Source of the DNA: JBDRED01 sp043820025 [NCBI: Elusimicrobiota bacterium]
Lineage (GTDB): Bacteria > RUG730 > JBDRED01
Assembly: GCA_043820025.1 (NCBI GenBank)
Contig: JBDRED010000005.1
Location: 27,195 to 91,194, forward strand
Direction: 5' to 3'
DNA: 64,000 nt
Under the pieces are notes generated by a model, which was given only the letters and a program-made list of their open reading frames with translations, did no database searches and was not told where the DNA came from. Shown one piece after another: positions 51,659 to 61,063 of the stretch (within the stretch, counting starts at the first letter, position 1; each line of letters opens with the position of its first letter). A program made the translations under genes and the position numbers.

Positions 51659-52355
51659 GAAAGATTTTATATATTTTGATTTTAAATACTCGTTTGCGGC
51701 CTCTGTTTTGATCCATTTTTTAGGCTTGATTATCGCCGTTTTTGTTATTGTGTCGCCGCATAAAAAGATTTATGTCAGTATTCCAATCGAGATGATTCAC
51801 CTCGAGCCTGCGCAAGAAGAGAAGGAAGAGGTGATTGTTAAGGAAGATGTAGTTGTTAAGGAACAGCCAAAGATTAAAGAGATAGTTAAGAAAAATGAAG
51901 ATGCAATATCTGTAAAGAACGAAGAAAAACCTAAAGAAAATATTGCGCCTCAAAAAAGGTATATTGAAAATAAACTTCCTGAAATTAAAAAAACTGAAAC
52001 ATCTGTCAGGCAGAGAGTCCGGAATTTAAATAAGGTAAATAATAAGACGGTATTTACGCCGACTGTAGCAGGAGATTTTCCTTATACATATTATCTGCGC
52101 CTGATTCAGTCGAAGATAAGTTCTAATTGGGATATAGGATCTACGCAAACCGAGGATAAAAAGGTCATAATTTTTTTTAAGATATTGCGGGATGGCTCTA
52201 TTGAAGATACGCGCTTTAGTGAGAGGTCAGGGGATGAGCAGTTTGATTATACGGCAATGCGCGCAGTGCAGTTAGGAGCTCCTTTCCCTCCATTGCCGCA
52301 AGAGTATTCAGAAAGTTATTTGGGGGTGTATTTTGGATTTGATTTTAAGAACTAA
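51651..52355 (+). CDS. TonB/TolA-type energy transducer
   Basis: A 234-aa inner-membrane protein. One membrane helix (about 17-38, ASVLIHFLGLIIAVFVIVS), a Glu/Lys/Val-rich periplasmic linker (55-125), and a C-terminal TonB-like domain (about 145-230) with YTYYLRLIQSKISSNWDIGS and DYTAMRAVQLGAPFPPLP. In this operon it takes the TolA place, driven by TolQ/TolR. It lacks the long helical domain II of E. coli TolA (421 aa), so the reach across the periplasm is short. Confidence 0.85.
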   Translation: MIRKDFIYFDFKYSFAASVLIHFLGLIIAVFVIVSPHKKIYVSIPIEMIHLEPAQEEKEEVIVKEDVVVKEQPKIKEIVKKNEDAISVKNEEKPKENIAPQKRYIENKLPEIKKTETSVRQRVRNLNKVNNKTVFTPTVAGDFPYTYYLRLIQSKISSNWDIGSTQTEDKKVIIFFKILRDGSIEDTRFSERSGDEQFDYTAMRAVQLGAPFPPLPQEYSESYLGVYFGFDFKN

Positions 52356-53634
52356 AAAGTGGTTTCTCTTAATTCTTACTCTAACTTTTTGTATACAGTT
52401 TGTTAATGGAACGGATGTGTATCTTAATATAACAAAAAAGGGAGGGAGAAGGCTTTTTATATGGATACCTGAATTTACTTTAATAAATCAGAAACAGAAT
52501 TTTTCAAAAGAGAAGGTTAAGGGATATCAAGAACTGTTAAAAAAGGATGTGCGCGGAACAGGCCTTTTTCGAGTAGAAGAAGCGCAGGTTTTAACTAAAC
52601 TTGAAACAGGCGTTGATTATAAAACATGGGCGAAAAATAATTTGGATTTTGTGCTTGTCTGCGAAGTTAACTCGATCAATAAGGCCGGTTTTACAGCTAT
52701 GCTTTATGATGTTGTCAGCAAGAAACAGGTTTTTGAAAAGGAATGGCCGGTAGAAAATGACAATTGGGATAGAACTATGCATAAAGTTGCCGATTATCTG
52801 GTCTTTATTTTTACCGGTACACCCGGGCTTTACACAACCAGAATAGCGTATACGTCAAACGCTACAGGCAATAAAGAGATATGGATGGTTGATTATGACG
52901 GAGAGAATGCTGTTAGTCTAACTAATCACCGCTCTATAAGTATACTTCCAAGGTGGAGTCCCGGCGGAAAAGAGATAATTTATACTTGTTATAAACATAA
53001 TAATCCGGATTTGTTTCACTATAGCTTGAATAACAAGATGCATACAGTCTTATCCGCAGAACAGGGTTTGAACAGTCCTGCTGTTTATTCTCCGGATGGA
53101 GAATATATCGCGTTGACGCGCACAATTGATGGTGATCCGGAGATATGTATTATTGATAAGACAGGGAAGTTTGTCAGACGTTTAACAAGGGCTAGAGGCA
53201 TAGATACCTCGCCTTCATGGTCTGCAAATGGCAAGGAACTTGCGTTTGTTTCTGAAAGGACCGGGGTTACGCAGATATACAGCATTGATAGTAATGGAGG
53301 AATAGCAAAGCCTTTAACATCAGATAATACTTTTAAGGATTCTCCTCAATGGTCGCCTATGGGTGATAAAATTGTATTTGCGTCACGAAAGGATATTAAA
53401 TGGGATATATTTGTAATTGATATTTTAACAAAAAATATTTATCAGCTTACATCGAGCGATGGAAATAATGAAAATCCATGCTGGTCGCCGGATGGCAATA
53501 AGCTGTGTTTTACATCTACGAGATTTGGCAATAAAGAACTGTTTATTATGGACGCTGATGGTTCAAATCAAAGAAAGATTGCCAATTTAAAGGGCAGTGT
53601 TTTTACTCCGAGCTGGTCAGCATCTGAGGAATAA
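52333..53634 (+). CDS. tolB: Tol-Pal translocation protein TolB
   Basis: A 433-aa periplasmic protein. TTG start at 52333 inside the end of the previous gene, followed by a signal peptide (WFLLILTLTFCIQFVNG). The N-terminal alpha/beta domain (25-165) precedes a six-bladed propeller of WD40-like repeats: AYTSNATGNKEIWMVDYDG, ILPRWSPGGKEIIYT, TSPSWSANGKELAFVSERTG, DSPQWSPMGDKIVFASRKD and NPCWSPDGNKLCFTSTRFGN. It contacts Pal and TolA. The 23-base overlap suggests translational coupling. Confidence 0.92.
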   Translation: MDLILRTKKWFLLILTLTFCIQFVNGTDVYLNITKKGGRRLFIWIPEFTLINQKQNFSKEKVKGYQELLKKDVRGTGLFRVEEAQVLTKLETGVDYKTWAKNNLDFVLVCEVNSINKAGFTAMLYDVVSKKQVFEKEWPVENDNWDRTMHKVADYLVFIFTGTPGLYTTRIAYTSNATGNKEIWMVDYDGENAVSLTNHRSISILPRWSPGGKEIIYTCYKHNNPDLFHYSLNNKMHTVLSAEQGLNSPAVYSPDGEYIALTRTIDGDPEICIIDKTGKFVRRLTRARGIDTSPSWSANGKELAFVSERTGVTQIYSIDSNGGIAKPLTSDNTFKDSPQWSPMGDKIVFASRKDIKWDIFVIDILTKNIYQLTSSDGNNENPCWSPDGNKLCFTSTRFGNKELFIMDADGSNQRKIANLKGSVFTPSWSASEE

Positions 53635-53651
53635 TAATACGGAATTTCATT

Positions 53652-53675
53652 AAAAATTTCTATAGAGAAATTTTT
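53652..53675 (+). repeat. Perfect 10-bp hairpin before tolQ
   Basis: AAAAATTTCT, loop ATAG, AGAAATTTTT, followed by TGGGGGGGGG and the tolQ start. Same stem as 11306-11329 before dxr. It could be a weak terminator after tolB or a translation control hairpin. Confidence 0.7.
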
Positions 53676-53686
53676 TGGGGGGGGGA

Positions 53687-54304
53687 ATGAATGTGACAAT
53701 TTTTGAATATTTTGTAAAGGGCGGTATTATGATGTATCCGCTTTTTTTATGTTCAATACTATCTTTAACTGTGATTATAAATAAAATTATTTTATTTGTT
53801 TCAATTAGAGATAATAATATTAAATTTGCTCACAGCATAGTTAAATTAGCCGGAGAAAAGAAATTTGATGACGCGATTGTTGTGTCAAAAACAAAGAACA
53901 CTCCATTAGGCGATTTTCTATCTGCCGGCCTAGAGGCTGTTCCAAAAGGAAGAGAATCTGTTGAGGAAGCGTTTGAAGAACAATCGTTGGTTGTGTTAAA
54001 TCAGCTGGAGAAATATTTGCCGATTCTTTCAGTTGTGGCAGGCGTTGCCACACTCACAGGTTTTTCAGGCACAGTTATTGGAATGATACGCGCTTTCAAC
54101 GCGATTGCGGCAAATGGCGTTTCATCGCCAACAATAGTCGCTACCGGAATAGCTGAGGCATTGATCACAACCGCCACAGGGCTTATGATTGCTATACCTA
54201 CGCTTGTGGGCTTTCACTATTTTAATTACAGGGTAAATAATTATATTACGTTTATGGAAATGACTTCGATTGATTTTATTAAGGGTGTGTTTTATAAAAA
54301 ATGA
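53687..54304 (+). CDS. tolQ: TolQ/ExbB proton channel protein
   Basis: A 205-aa MotA/TolQ/ExbB-family inner-membrane protein. First helix FVKGGIMMYPLFLCSILSLT, then a cytoplasmic helical loop (VEEAFEEQ), and two helices with LEKYLPILSVVAGVATLTGF, SGTVIGMIRAFNAIA and GIAEALITTATGLMIAIPTL. With TolR it forms the proton channel that energises TolA. The start is ATG 53687 after a G-run; a TTG four codons earlier is weaker. It overlaps tolR (ATGA). Confidence 0.92.
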   Translation: MNVTIFEYFVKGGIMMYPLFLCSILSLTVIINKIILFVSIRDNNIKFAHSIVKLAGEKKFDDAIVVSKTKNTPLGDFLSAGLEAVPKGRESVEEAFEEQSLVVLNQLEKYLPILSVVAGVATLTGFSGTVIGMIRAFNAIAANGVSSPTIVATGIAEALITTATGLMIAIPTLVGFHYFNYRVNNYITFMEMTSIDFIKGVFYKK

Positions 54305-54738
54305 ATATTGATAGACGATTAAAAAGAGTAAGGTCAAGGCTAAATAGAAATATATTACAGCTAGATTCTACTCCTATGACTGATGTGGTTTTTTTGCTTT
54401 TAATATTTTTTATGTTGTCCTCATCATTTTTAGCTTTGCCCGGGATAAAGATCAATGTCCCAAAAGCAGTAACAACTGAGACGGATATTGAAAATAAGGT
54501 TATAATAAGTATTGATAAAAATCAAAAAATCTACATTAATGATAAAGAAGTGAATATAAATAAACTTTTAACAGAACTTCCTTCTTACACAAGAGAAAAT
54601 CAGAATAATTCAGTAATAATAAAAGCTGATAAGAGCATTGAATATGGTGTGGTTGTTGATGTGATAGATATTGTTAAACAGAGCGGCGTAAAAAAAATAG
54701 CTATAGCGACAATACCTAAAAGCAGGGCCCGTGTTTGA
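54301..54738 (+). CDS. tolR: TolR/ExbD stator protein
   Basis: A 145-aa ExbD/TolR protein. The single membrane helix (about 25-43) starts with LDSTPMTDVVFLLLIFFMLS, in which Asp27 is the conserved proton-coupling residue. The periplasmic part has INVPKAVTTET and VIIKADKSIEYGVVVDVIDI with a final KIAIATIPK. It begins in the tolQ stop (ATGA) and completes the TolQRAB-Pal-CpoB set, though gene order (pal-cpoB-tolA-tolB-tolQ-tolR) differs from E. coli. Confidence 0.93.
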   Translation: MNIDRRLKRVRSRLNRNILQLDSTPMTDVVFLLLIFFMLSSSFLALPGIKINVPKAVTTETDIENKVIISIDKNQKIYINDKEVNINKLLTELPSYTRENQNNSVIIKADKSIEYGVVVDVIDIVKQSGVKKIAIATIPKSRARV

Positions 54739-54776
54739 CCGTTTTAAGATATCGAATCAAGATTGCAGGAGTAGTA

Positions 54777-55451
54777 ATGCCAATACCCTATCTTAGAAAG
54801 ATTCCATTGTTCAGTAATCTTGGCCGAAAAGATTTTGAGCTTGTGAAATCTATAGCAAAATCGCAAAATTACAGGAAAGGAGAACGCATACTTTCCGAGG
54901 GAGATAAAGGCGACGCTTTATTTATAGTGTTAAAAGGACTGGTTAAGATCAATAAGAAAGCGTATGGAAAGATCAAAACATTAGCAATACTAAAAAAAGG
55001 CGATTTTTTTGGAGAGATGTCTCTTATTGATAAAGAGGCGAGGTCAGCTTCAGCTTATGCTATGCAGGACGTAGAGCTTTTGCTTATTACGCGCTCAAGC
55101 TTTACAAAAACGCTTAAAAATAATTCGGCATTGACCGGCAGGATAATTGAAACGCTTTGCGAACGATTGCGAAGGGCAAATGAAGAAATTGAAATTCTGT
55201 CGTTTCAAAATATTGTGGGCAGGATGGCTACCACTATCTTGTATTTAGCTGAGAAATATGGCAGAAAGCAGGGCAGTTCTATAAAAATAAATCTGAAATT
55301 AACAAAAAAGGATCTTGCTGAGATGGTTGGAACAGCGCGGGAAGTTGTAAGCAGAGTCGCGCGTAATCTTATTCATATCGGATGCATTGATATGAAGTCG
55401 AATTATATTATTATTAAAGATAAAGAAAAACTAGAAAGCTTTATACAATAG
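54777..55451 (+). CDS. Crp/Fnr family transcriptional regulator
   Basis: A 224-aa regulator. Residues 1-115 are a cyclic-nucleotide-binding-fold domain (IPLFSNLGRKDFELVKSIAK, GDALFIVLKGLVKI, KGDFFGEMSLIDKEARSASA). The C-terminal HTH (about 150-215) has LTKKDLAEMVGTAREVVSRV. The GEMSLIDKEARSA stretch matches the cAMP phosphate-binding cassette of CRP well (GEMxL then RSA). No Fnr-type cysteine cluster is visible. Start ATG 54777 with AGGAG five bases before. A CRP-consensus site lies at 18805 in this window. Confidence 0.9.
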   Translation: MPIPYLRKIPLFSNLGRKDFELVKSIAKSQNYRKGERILSEGDKGDALFIVLKGLVKINKKAYGKIKTLAILKKGDFFGEMSLIDKEARSASAYAMQDVELLLITRSSFTKTLKNNSALTGRIIETLCERLRRANEEIEILSFQNIVGRMATTILYLAEKYGRKQGSSIKINLKLTKKDLAEMVGTAREVVSRVARNLIHIGCIDMKSNYIIIKDKEKLESFIQ

Positions 55452-55457
55452 ATGTAT

Positions 55458-55504
55458 AGAATTGAGAATAGAGCATTAATTTTCTATTCCCGGCGCCCAA
55501 TTCT
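55458..55504 (+). repeat. Decayed inverted repeat AGAATTGAGAATAGA / CTATTC...CAATTCT
   Basis: AGAATTGAGAATAGA (about 55458-55472) faces CTATTC (55484-) and CAATTCT (55498-55504). It is like other GAATTGAGAAT / ATTCTG pieces at 34533, 11261, 39471 and 49815. It lies just before hisS. Confidence 0.55.
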
Positions 55505-55519
55505 ATAAAAGAGGTGGAT

Positions 55520-56773
55520 ATGAAATTTCAGGCTGTGCGCGGAACGCGCGATATTTTTAACGAGGAAGCAAAGATATTTTTATATATTGAAACTACTGCG
55601 CAGGAACTTTTTCTTAAGAATGGATATAAGGAGCTGAGGACTCCAATATTTGAGCAAAATGAGCTATTTACAAGAACTCTTGGAGATACGGCTGATATAG
55701 TTACAAAGGAAATGTATGTTTTTAAAGACAGGGGAGACAGGCTTTTAGCGTTAAGGCCCGAAGGCACAGCGCCTGTTGTGCGCGCCGCTATAGAACACAG
55801 CATACTGCAGGGCGGCGGAGCAAAAAAAATATTTTATGCAGGGCCTATGTTTAGGTATGAACGTCCTCAAAAAGGCCGCTATCGCCAGTTTTATCAGATT
55901 GGCGCTGAGGTGTTTGGAGTGGATGATCCTCTCGTAGACGCTGATGTTACTGCGCTTGCTGTAGGAATTTTAAAAAAAACAGGAGTTAAAGATTTTAAAC
56001 TGCATATTAATAGTGTCGGCTGCGAAGCCTGCAGGCCAAAATTTACCGAGCAGTTAGAAATTTATTTAAGAGATAAAAAGGAAAAATTGTGCGCAACATG
56101 TCAGGAACGATTGGATAAAAATATTCTGCGTATATTTGATTGTAAAATCGACGCATGCAAAAATATTTTAAATGAAGCTCCAAGAATAAGCAATAGTTTA
56201 TGTGATGCGTGTGGAACGAAGTATAATGAATATAAACAGTACCTGAATAAATTTAATGTGGCGTTTATTGAAAATGACGCGCTTGTCAGGGGATTGGATT
56301 ATTATACAGGAATTGTTTTCGAGGTTAAGACAGATTTATTGGGAAGTCAGGACGCTATAGTAGCCGGTGGCAGGTATGATAATTTAGTTGAGGAGCTTGG
56401 CGGTCCAAAAACTCCGGCAGTCGGATTTGCTATAGGCGAAGAAAGAGTAGCCGAACTTTTAAAGAATACAGACGATGGTAAAGGATATGCGAAGAGTTTA
56501 ATTTACTGCTTGTTTACTGACAAGGAAAAATTTCTTCTAAATATTGATTTAATTAATGATATTAAGGAAAGAGATTTTATTGTTGAGTATGACTATACAT
56601 TCCGAAGCCTAAAGGCGCAGATGAAGTACGCGAATAGTTTAGGAGCAAAGATTGTTTTAATTATTGGAGATAAAGAAATTCAGGAAAAAATGATAACTGT
56701 GAAATACATGGAATCGGGCGAGCAGGAAGAGGCGCCGCTCGATAATATCCTTAACAGTTTACAAAGGAAATAA
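55520..56773 (+). CDS. hisS: Histidyl-tRNA synthetase
   Basis: A 417-aa class II enzyme. It has FQAVRGTRDIFNEEA, the motif 2 region RYERPQKGRYRQFYQIGAEV, the HisA motif LVRGLDYYTGIVFEV, GGRYDNLVEELGGPKTPAVG (HisB) and a C-terminal anticodon domain. ATG 55520 with GAGGTGG just upstream is preferred to GTG 55514. A Cys-rich insert (CATCQERLDKNILRIFDCKI, CDACG) is seen in the middle, as in several bacterial HisS proteins. Confidence 0.96.
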   Translation: MKFQAVRGTRDIFNEEAKIFLYIETTAQELFLKNGYKELRTPIFEQNELFTRTLGDTADIVTKEMYVFKDRGDRLLALRPEGTAPVVRAAIEHSILQGGGAKKIFYAGPMFRYERPQKGRYRQFYQIGAEVFGVDDPLVDADVTALAVGILKKTGVKDFKLHINSVGCEACRPKFTEQLEIYLRDKKEKLCATCQERLDKNILRIFDCKIDACKNILNEAPRISNSLCDACGTKYNEYKQYLNKFNVAFIENDALVRGLDYYTGIVFEVKTDLLGSQDAIVAGGRYDNLVEELGGPKTPAVGFAIGEERVAELLKNTDDGKGYAKSLIYCLFTDKEKFLLNIDLINDIKERDFIVEYDYTFRSLKAQMKYANSLGAKIVLIIGDKEIQEKMITVKYMESGEQEEAPLDNILNSLQRK

Positions 56774-56775
56774 AT

Positions 56776-58974
56776 ATGGAAATTAGAAATCAAGATTCTC
56801 TTAAAAGCCCAATCGGCGAGTTTTTAAGGAAATTTATTATTTATGCTCTGCCGTTGTTTTCATTTTTACTTGCTATCGCGTTTTATCTTAGGACGTATGA
56901 TTCTTGTCAGGTAAAGATTTCATTAGTGCAGGTGGGCGTTCCGGTCTTATTTTCTTTGTGGCTTATAAGCAGGATAGAAAATAATAATCTTTTAGAATCT
57001 GTTAGAGGATATGAGAAAACTTTATTGCCGGTTTTGCTTTTTCTTATTTCAGGCATAGTTTCATACATGATTTCTCCGTTTAAAGACACATCGTTAGAAG
57101 AACTTTTAAGAAGGCTCTTATATATTTTAACATTTACAATTATTATTTCTGAATTTACTAACAAGGATCAAATAGAGTTGTTTTTAAGATGGATTATACT
57201 TGCGGCCTTTGTGTCGTCATTATATGGAATAATTCAGTGGTTTGGCCTAGACCCGTTTTTATGGAAGGGCGCGTTTGGCAACAGAATATTTTCAACATTT
57301 GGAAACCCAAACTTTTTTTCGGCATTTCTTGTATGGGTATGCCCGATATTATTAACCTACATGCTCTTAACTAAAAAATATTCTTATGGCGTGCTCTTTA
57401 TTATCTGCGCGCTTAATGTTATGCAGTCTCAGAGTAAGGCGAGCTGGATAGGTTTGACTGCCGGCATAATAATGTTCGCGTTTTTAACTATAAGATACCT
57501 CTCGCATGCCAATAAAAAAAATATTAAAAAACTGCTCATTATGTTCGTAATAGGCACAATAATTATTGCGTCCTTAGGCGTTTTTTACTTTATTACAAAA
57601 AGAGTGAATTCTGTCAGGTTTAGGGTCTTTACATGGATGTCAACCTGGGAAATGATCAGGCATCCTGAATTCGTTACGCCTCTTCAGTCAAATATTTTAG
57701 GCACAGGCATAGGCACATTTAAGATAGTGTATCCGTCATACAGAATGCCTGAGATATTTCATATTGAAGGCAAACATAATACTGAGACCGATCATCCGGA
57801 AAATGAGTTTATTGAGATTTGGTATGACGAGGGGATTATAGGTTTTGGAATATTTTTATGGATGCTCTTGGTTTTTTATTGGACTGCTATTTACAAAACC
57901 AGTTATTTATCGAAATCTCTGCAGGCTCTTTTTAGAAAAGATATGACGACTCTTCAGAAAAAACAACTCTCGCTGCAGCATTATTTAGTCGGTGTTACTG
58001 CCGGCTTAACAGGCCTTTTGGTGCATAATTTAATGTGCGTTAATATGCGTTTTGTATCCAGCGGTTTCTTTTTTTGGGTGCTATTAGGGTTGATTATTGC
58101 AATAATCAGATCAATACAAAGACTGCATGTTGAAGAAGTTAAAGAAAATGCGAAATACCAATTTAATTGGAAAAAATTAATTTCCATAATTATTATACTA
58201 GGCGTTTGTGTTTATGCATGCATATATTTCGCGCGATTTTTTATAGCTGATTATCATCATAATAGGGGTATTGCTTATTCAAAGGCAAAAATATGGAATC
58301 GAGCTATTGACGAGTATAATGAAGTTATTAAGAATAATCCGGGCTATATAATGACGCATTATTTTTTGGGGAATGTTTTTAATGACCGCTGGAACATGGA
58401 ACCGGTATATAATCCTCTATGGGATGGAAATACAAAGATTCCCCGGACTGACGCTGAGCGCGCGCTGGCAAAATATGATGATGTTAAGCGGCTGGCTCCG
58501 AATTATGTGCAGGTTCATTATCAGACAGGAGTAATTTATATGAAACTCGGAGAATGGGAAAACGCCATTGAGTGTTTCAAAAAATATCATAAGCTGGATC
58601 CTGTATTCCCTCAAAACTATTTTCAGATGGCATGGGCATATAATAAACTAGGCATGTATAAAGAGGCAGAAGAGACTTTTAAAGAGGCAATAAACCAGAA
58701 CCCGATATTTGTAGAAGCTTATATTAATCTTGGGAATACATATTATATGCAGAAAAGAATCAAGGATGCTGAAGAAATGTATAAGAAGGCAATAGAAATA
58801 AATCCTAAAGAGGCTGTAAACGCTTATAGAAATTTGATTGTAATTTATAGCGAGTTAAATAATCTAAAGGCGGCGTATGAAACAGCGCAGGCGCTTCTTC
58901 AGATGGATCCAAATAATGAATACGCGAAGAGTATAATTCAAAAAATTCAATCAATAGCGCAGAAAAGTAAATAA
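56776..58974 (+). CDS. O-antigen-ligase-like membrane protein with TPR tail (1)
   Basis: A 732-aa polytopic protein. Residues 15-490 have about twelve hydrophobic segments with the Wzy_C/WaaL region: FSTFGNPNFFSAFLVWVCPI, SQSKASWIGLTAGIIMF, LGTGIGTFKIVYPSYRMPEI and TDHPENEFIEIWYDEGIIGF. From 500 to 732 there are TPRs (WNRAIDEYNEVIKNNPGYIM, GVIYMKLGEWENAIECFKKY, YNKLGMYKEAEETFKEAINQ). Such proteins transfer or polymerise glycans, including pilin O-glycosylation. The substrate is unknown. It starts two bases after hisS. Confidence 0.85.
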   Translation: MEIRNQDSLKSPIGEFLRKFIIYALPLFSFLLAIAFYLRTYDSCQVKISLVQVGVPVLFSLWLISRIENNNLLESVRGYEKTLLPVLLFLISGIVSYMISPFKDTSLEELLRRLLYILTFTIIISEFTNKDQIELFLRWIILAAFVSSLYGIIQWFGLDPFLWKGAFGNRIFSTFGNPNFFSAFLVWVCPILLTYMLLTKKYSYGVLFIICALNVMQSQSKASWIGLTAGIIMFAFLTIRYLSHANKKNIKKLLIMFVIGTIIIASLGVFYFITKRVNSVRFRVFTWMSTWEMIRHPEFVTPLQSNILGTGIGTFKIVYPSYRMPEIFHIEGKHNTETDHPENEFIEIWYDEGIIGFGIFLWMLLVFYWTAIYKTSYLSKSLQALFRKDMTTLQKKQLSLQHYLVGVTAGLTGLLVHNLMCVNMRFVSSGFFFWVLLGLIIAIIRSIQRLHVEEVKENAKYQFNWKKLISIIIILGVCVYACIYFARFFIADYHHNRGIAYSKAKIWNRAIDEYNEVIKNNPGYIMTHYFLGNVFNDRWNMEPVYNPLWDGNTKIPRTDAERALAKYDDVKRLAPNYVQVHYQTGVIYMKLGEWENAIECFKKYHKLDPVFPQNYFQMAWAYNKLGMYKEAEETFKEAINQNPIFVEAYINLGNTYYMQKRIKDAEEMYKKAIEINPKEAVNAYRNLIVIYSELNNLKAAYETAQALLQMDPNNEYAKSIIQKIQSIAQKSK

Positions 58975-59000
58975 CAGCTATTAAATAGTGAATCTAAATT

Positions 59001-61016
59001 ATGAATACAATAAATCGTATTAAAAATTTTATTTTATATTTTCTCTTCTTTTTTTCAGCGCTATTTTTCTTATTAGACACTACCCGCAATCCGTATGTTA
59101 TTCAGACTGTTATAATTTATGTTTGCATTACTCTTATTGCAGGCATTGTTATTGGAATGTCCGTTGTTAGAGGGGAATTTACTGTGTATCATAAATTTTC
59201 CGTAGTTGAAACAGCATATCTGATATTCTGGTTGTTTTGTGTTATAACATGGTTTTTGGGAATTGTAAGATTTCAAGAATTTCGAAGCGCTGCTTTTAGC
59301 GAAGGCGCAAAAGCAATAACCCTTTTAACTATGGCAGGATTGTTTACATTTTTTATGCCTTTGTACGCGATCAGAAGAGAATCAACTATTGATAAAATTA
59401 CCAATACAATATTAGCCGCTGCTGTTATTGCTTCAATATACGGTATTTTTCAGTTTAGCGGAATAGAGCTTATATGGCCAAAGGCGATAAATCCATTTAA
59501 TAACAGGTGCGTATCTACATTTGGAAATCCAAACTTTTTGTCGAGTTATTTAGTAATGCTTATTCCGATTGTAATCCACAAGTTCATTTATGTAAAAGAC
59601 CAGTTTTATAAGTTTGTATGGGCTGTTGCAGGTATTATTCTGACTACTGCGCTTGTCTGCACTCTTACTCGAAGTTCATGGCTGGGACTAGGTATTTCAG
59701 TTTTAATAATGGCATACTATTTAATTAAAATTAAAAAGAATATTTCAAAATATTTAAAAAACATAGGGATTGTCGTAGTAGTATTAATTATTTTCATGGC
59801 TGTAATATCTCCCGTGCGAAAGGCTCTTGTCCAGCGCGCGCAGGAAACAATAACAATAAATTTGAGCAATAAATCAATATATCAGAGGTTCCTTATTTGG
59901 AGCTCTGCAAAGGATATGTATCTGGATCATCCGGTAACCGGCGTTGGGTGGGGCTTATTCGAAATGTTCTATCCTTTTTATCAGAGTAAATACTTAGAGA
60001 ACGCTTCCTTTGCTCTATATAGAACGCATGCAAATAATGCGCATAATGAGGTTTTGGAACTCTTGACTCAAACAGGGATTATTGGATTCGGCATTTTTAT
60101 ATGGCTTCTAATTTGTTTTGTTAAATATGTTTTAAAAGGATTTAAGAATTCTGTAAGAGGAGAGAAGGAACGGTTTGAAATAATCGCTATTTTAGCCGGC
60201 CTTGCCGGAATCTTAACTGATAATTTTTTGAATGTTTCAATGCACTTTGCCGTTCCAATGCTTATATTTTATTTTCTCGCCGGAAGCGCTGTAAGAAAGT
60301 CAGAATTAAACATGGGCATTGCAAAAGACCGGAGCAAGGCATATAGATGCAATGCGATTCAAAAGACAGCGTCTATCTTAGTAATTATTATTTTAATGAT
60401 TATAAGCGTAATACAGATTAGATTTTTTATGGCAGATATGTATTATTTTAAAGGATTTAAAATACTGAAGAAGAGCGATCCGAGAATGGTTACTCCTAAT
60501 CTTTTGCATATTGCGAGGCGCAGTTTGGAAAAATCTCATAAGCTTCATAGATATGAAGTAAATAATGTTTACGAATTGGGGAACACATATGTAAGGCTGG
60601 GCATGCATGATAAGGCTGAAGAAGCTTATAAGGCGGCTATAAAGAGTAATCCGGGATACGACGAGATTTATTATAATCTTGGAGTTATATATTTTCAAAA
60701 TAAAGATAATGAAAAAGCGTTGAATGAATTTGAGAAATCATACAATATAAATCCGAGATCTCTCCAAACATTATACGCGCTGGGAAATATTTATATTTCC
60801 GAGCCAAAATATTTTGAACGCGGTATTAATGTTTTGGAAAGGTCTATTATGTTTGATGATAAAAATCCGATAGCATTTAACAATCTCGGTTTCCTCTATA
60901 GTAAGATAGGACGCAAGGATGACTCAAGAAAGATGTATCTTAAAGCGCTGGAAATAGATCCCAACCTGATCGAAGCAAAAAATAATCTGATATTATTGGA
61001 TAATGAAATAAAATAA
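59001..61016 (+). CDS. O-antigen-ligase-like membrane protein with TPR tail (2)
   Basis: A 671-aa paralogue of the preceding gene with the same layout: membrane part (10-475) with VSTFGNPNFLSSYLVMLIPI, CTLTRSSWLGLGISVLIMAY, TGVGWGLFEMFYPFYQSKYL and HNEVLELLTQTGIIGFGIFI; TPRs from about 500 (GNTYVRLGMHDKAEEAYKAA, GVIYFQNKDNEKALNEFEKS, GFLYSKIGRKDDSRKMYLKA). The two lie head to tail, 26 bases apart, which suggests tandem duplication followed by divergence. One may be a polymerase and the other a ligase. Confidence 0.84.
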   Translation: MNTINRIKNFILYFLFFFSALFFLLDTTRNPYVIQTVIIYVCITLIAGIVIGMSVVRGEFTVYHKFSVVETAYLIFWLFCVITWFLGIVRFQEFRSAAFSEGAKAITLLTMAGLFTFFMPLYAIRRESTIDKITNTILAAAVIASIYGIFQFSGIELIWPKAINPFNNRCVSTFGNPNFLSSYLVMLIPIVIHKFIYVKDQFYKFVWAVAGIILTTALVCTLTRSSWLGLGISVLIMAYYLIKIKKNISKYLKNIGIVVVVLIIFMAVISPVRKALVQRAQETITINLSNKSIYQRFLIWSSAKDMYLDHPVTGVGWGLFEMFYPFYQSKYLENASFALYRTHANNAHNEVLELLTQTGIIGFGIFIWLLICFVKYVLKGFKNSVRGEKERFEIIAILAGLAGILTDNFLNVSMHFAVPMLIFYFLAGSAVRKSELNMGIAKDRSKAYRCNAIQKTASILVIIILMIISVIQIRFFMADMYYFKGFKILKKSDPRMVTPNLLHIARRSLEKSHKLHRYEVNNVYELGNTYVRLGMHDKAEEAYKAAIKSNPGYDEIYYNLGVIYFQNKDNEKALNEFEKSYNINPRSLQTLYALGNIYISEPKYFERGINVLERSIMFDDKNPIAFNNLGFLYSKIGRKDDSRKMYLKALEIDPNLIEAKNNLILLDNEIK

Positions 61017-61063
61017 TATTTATTTCCGGTAATTTCAAAAATAATAAGGAGTGTAAAAATTAA

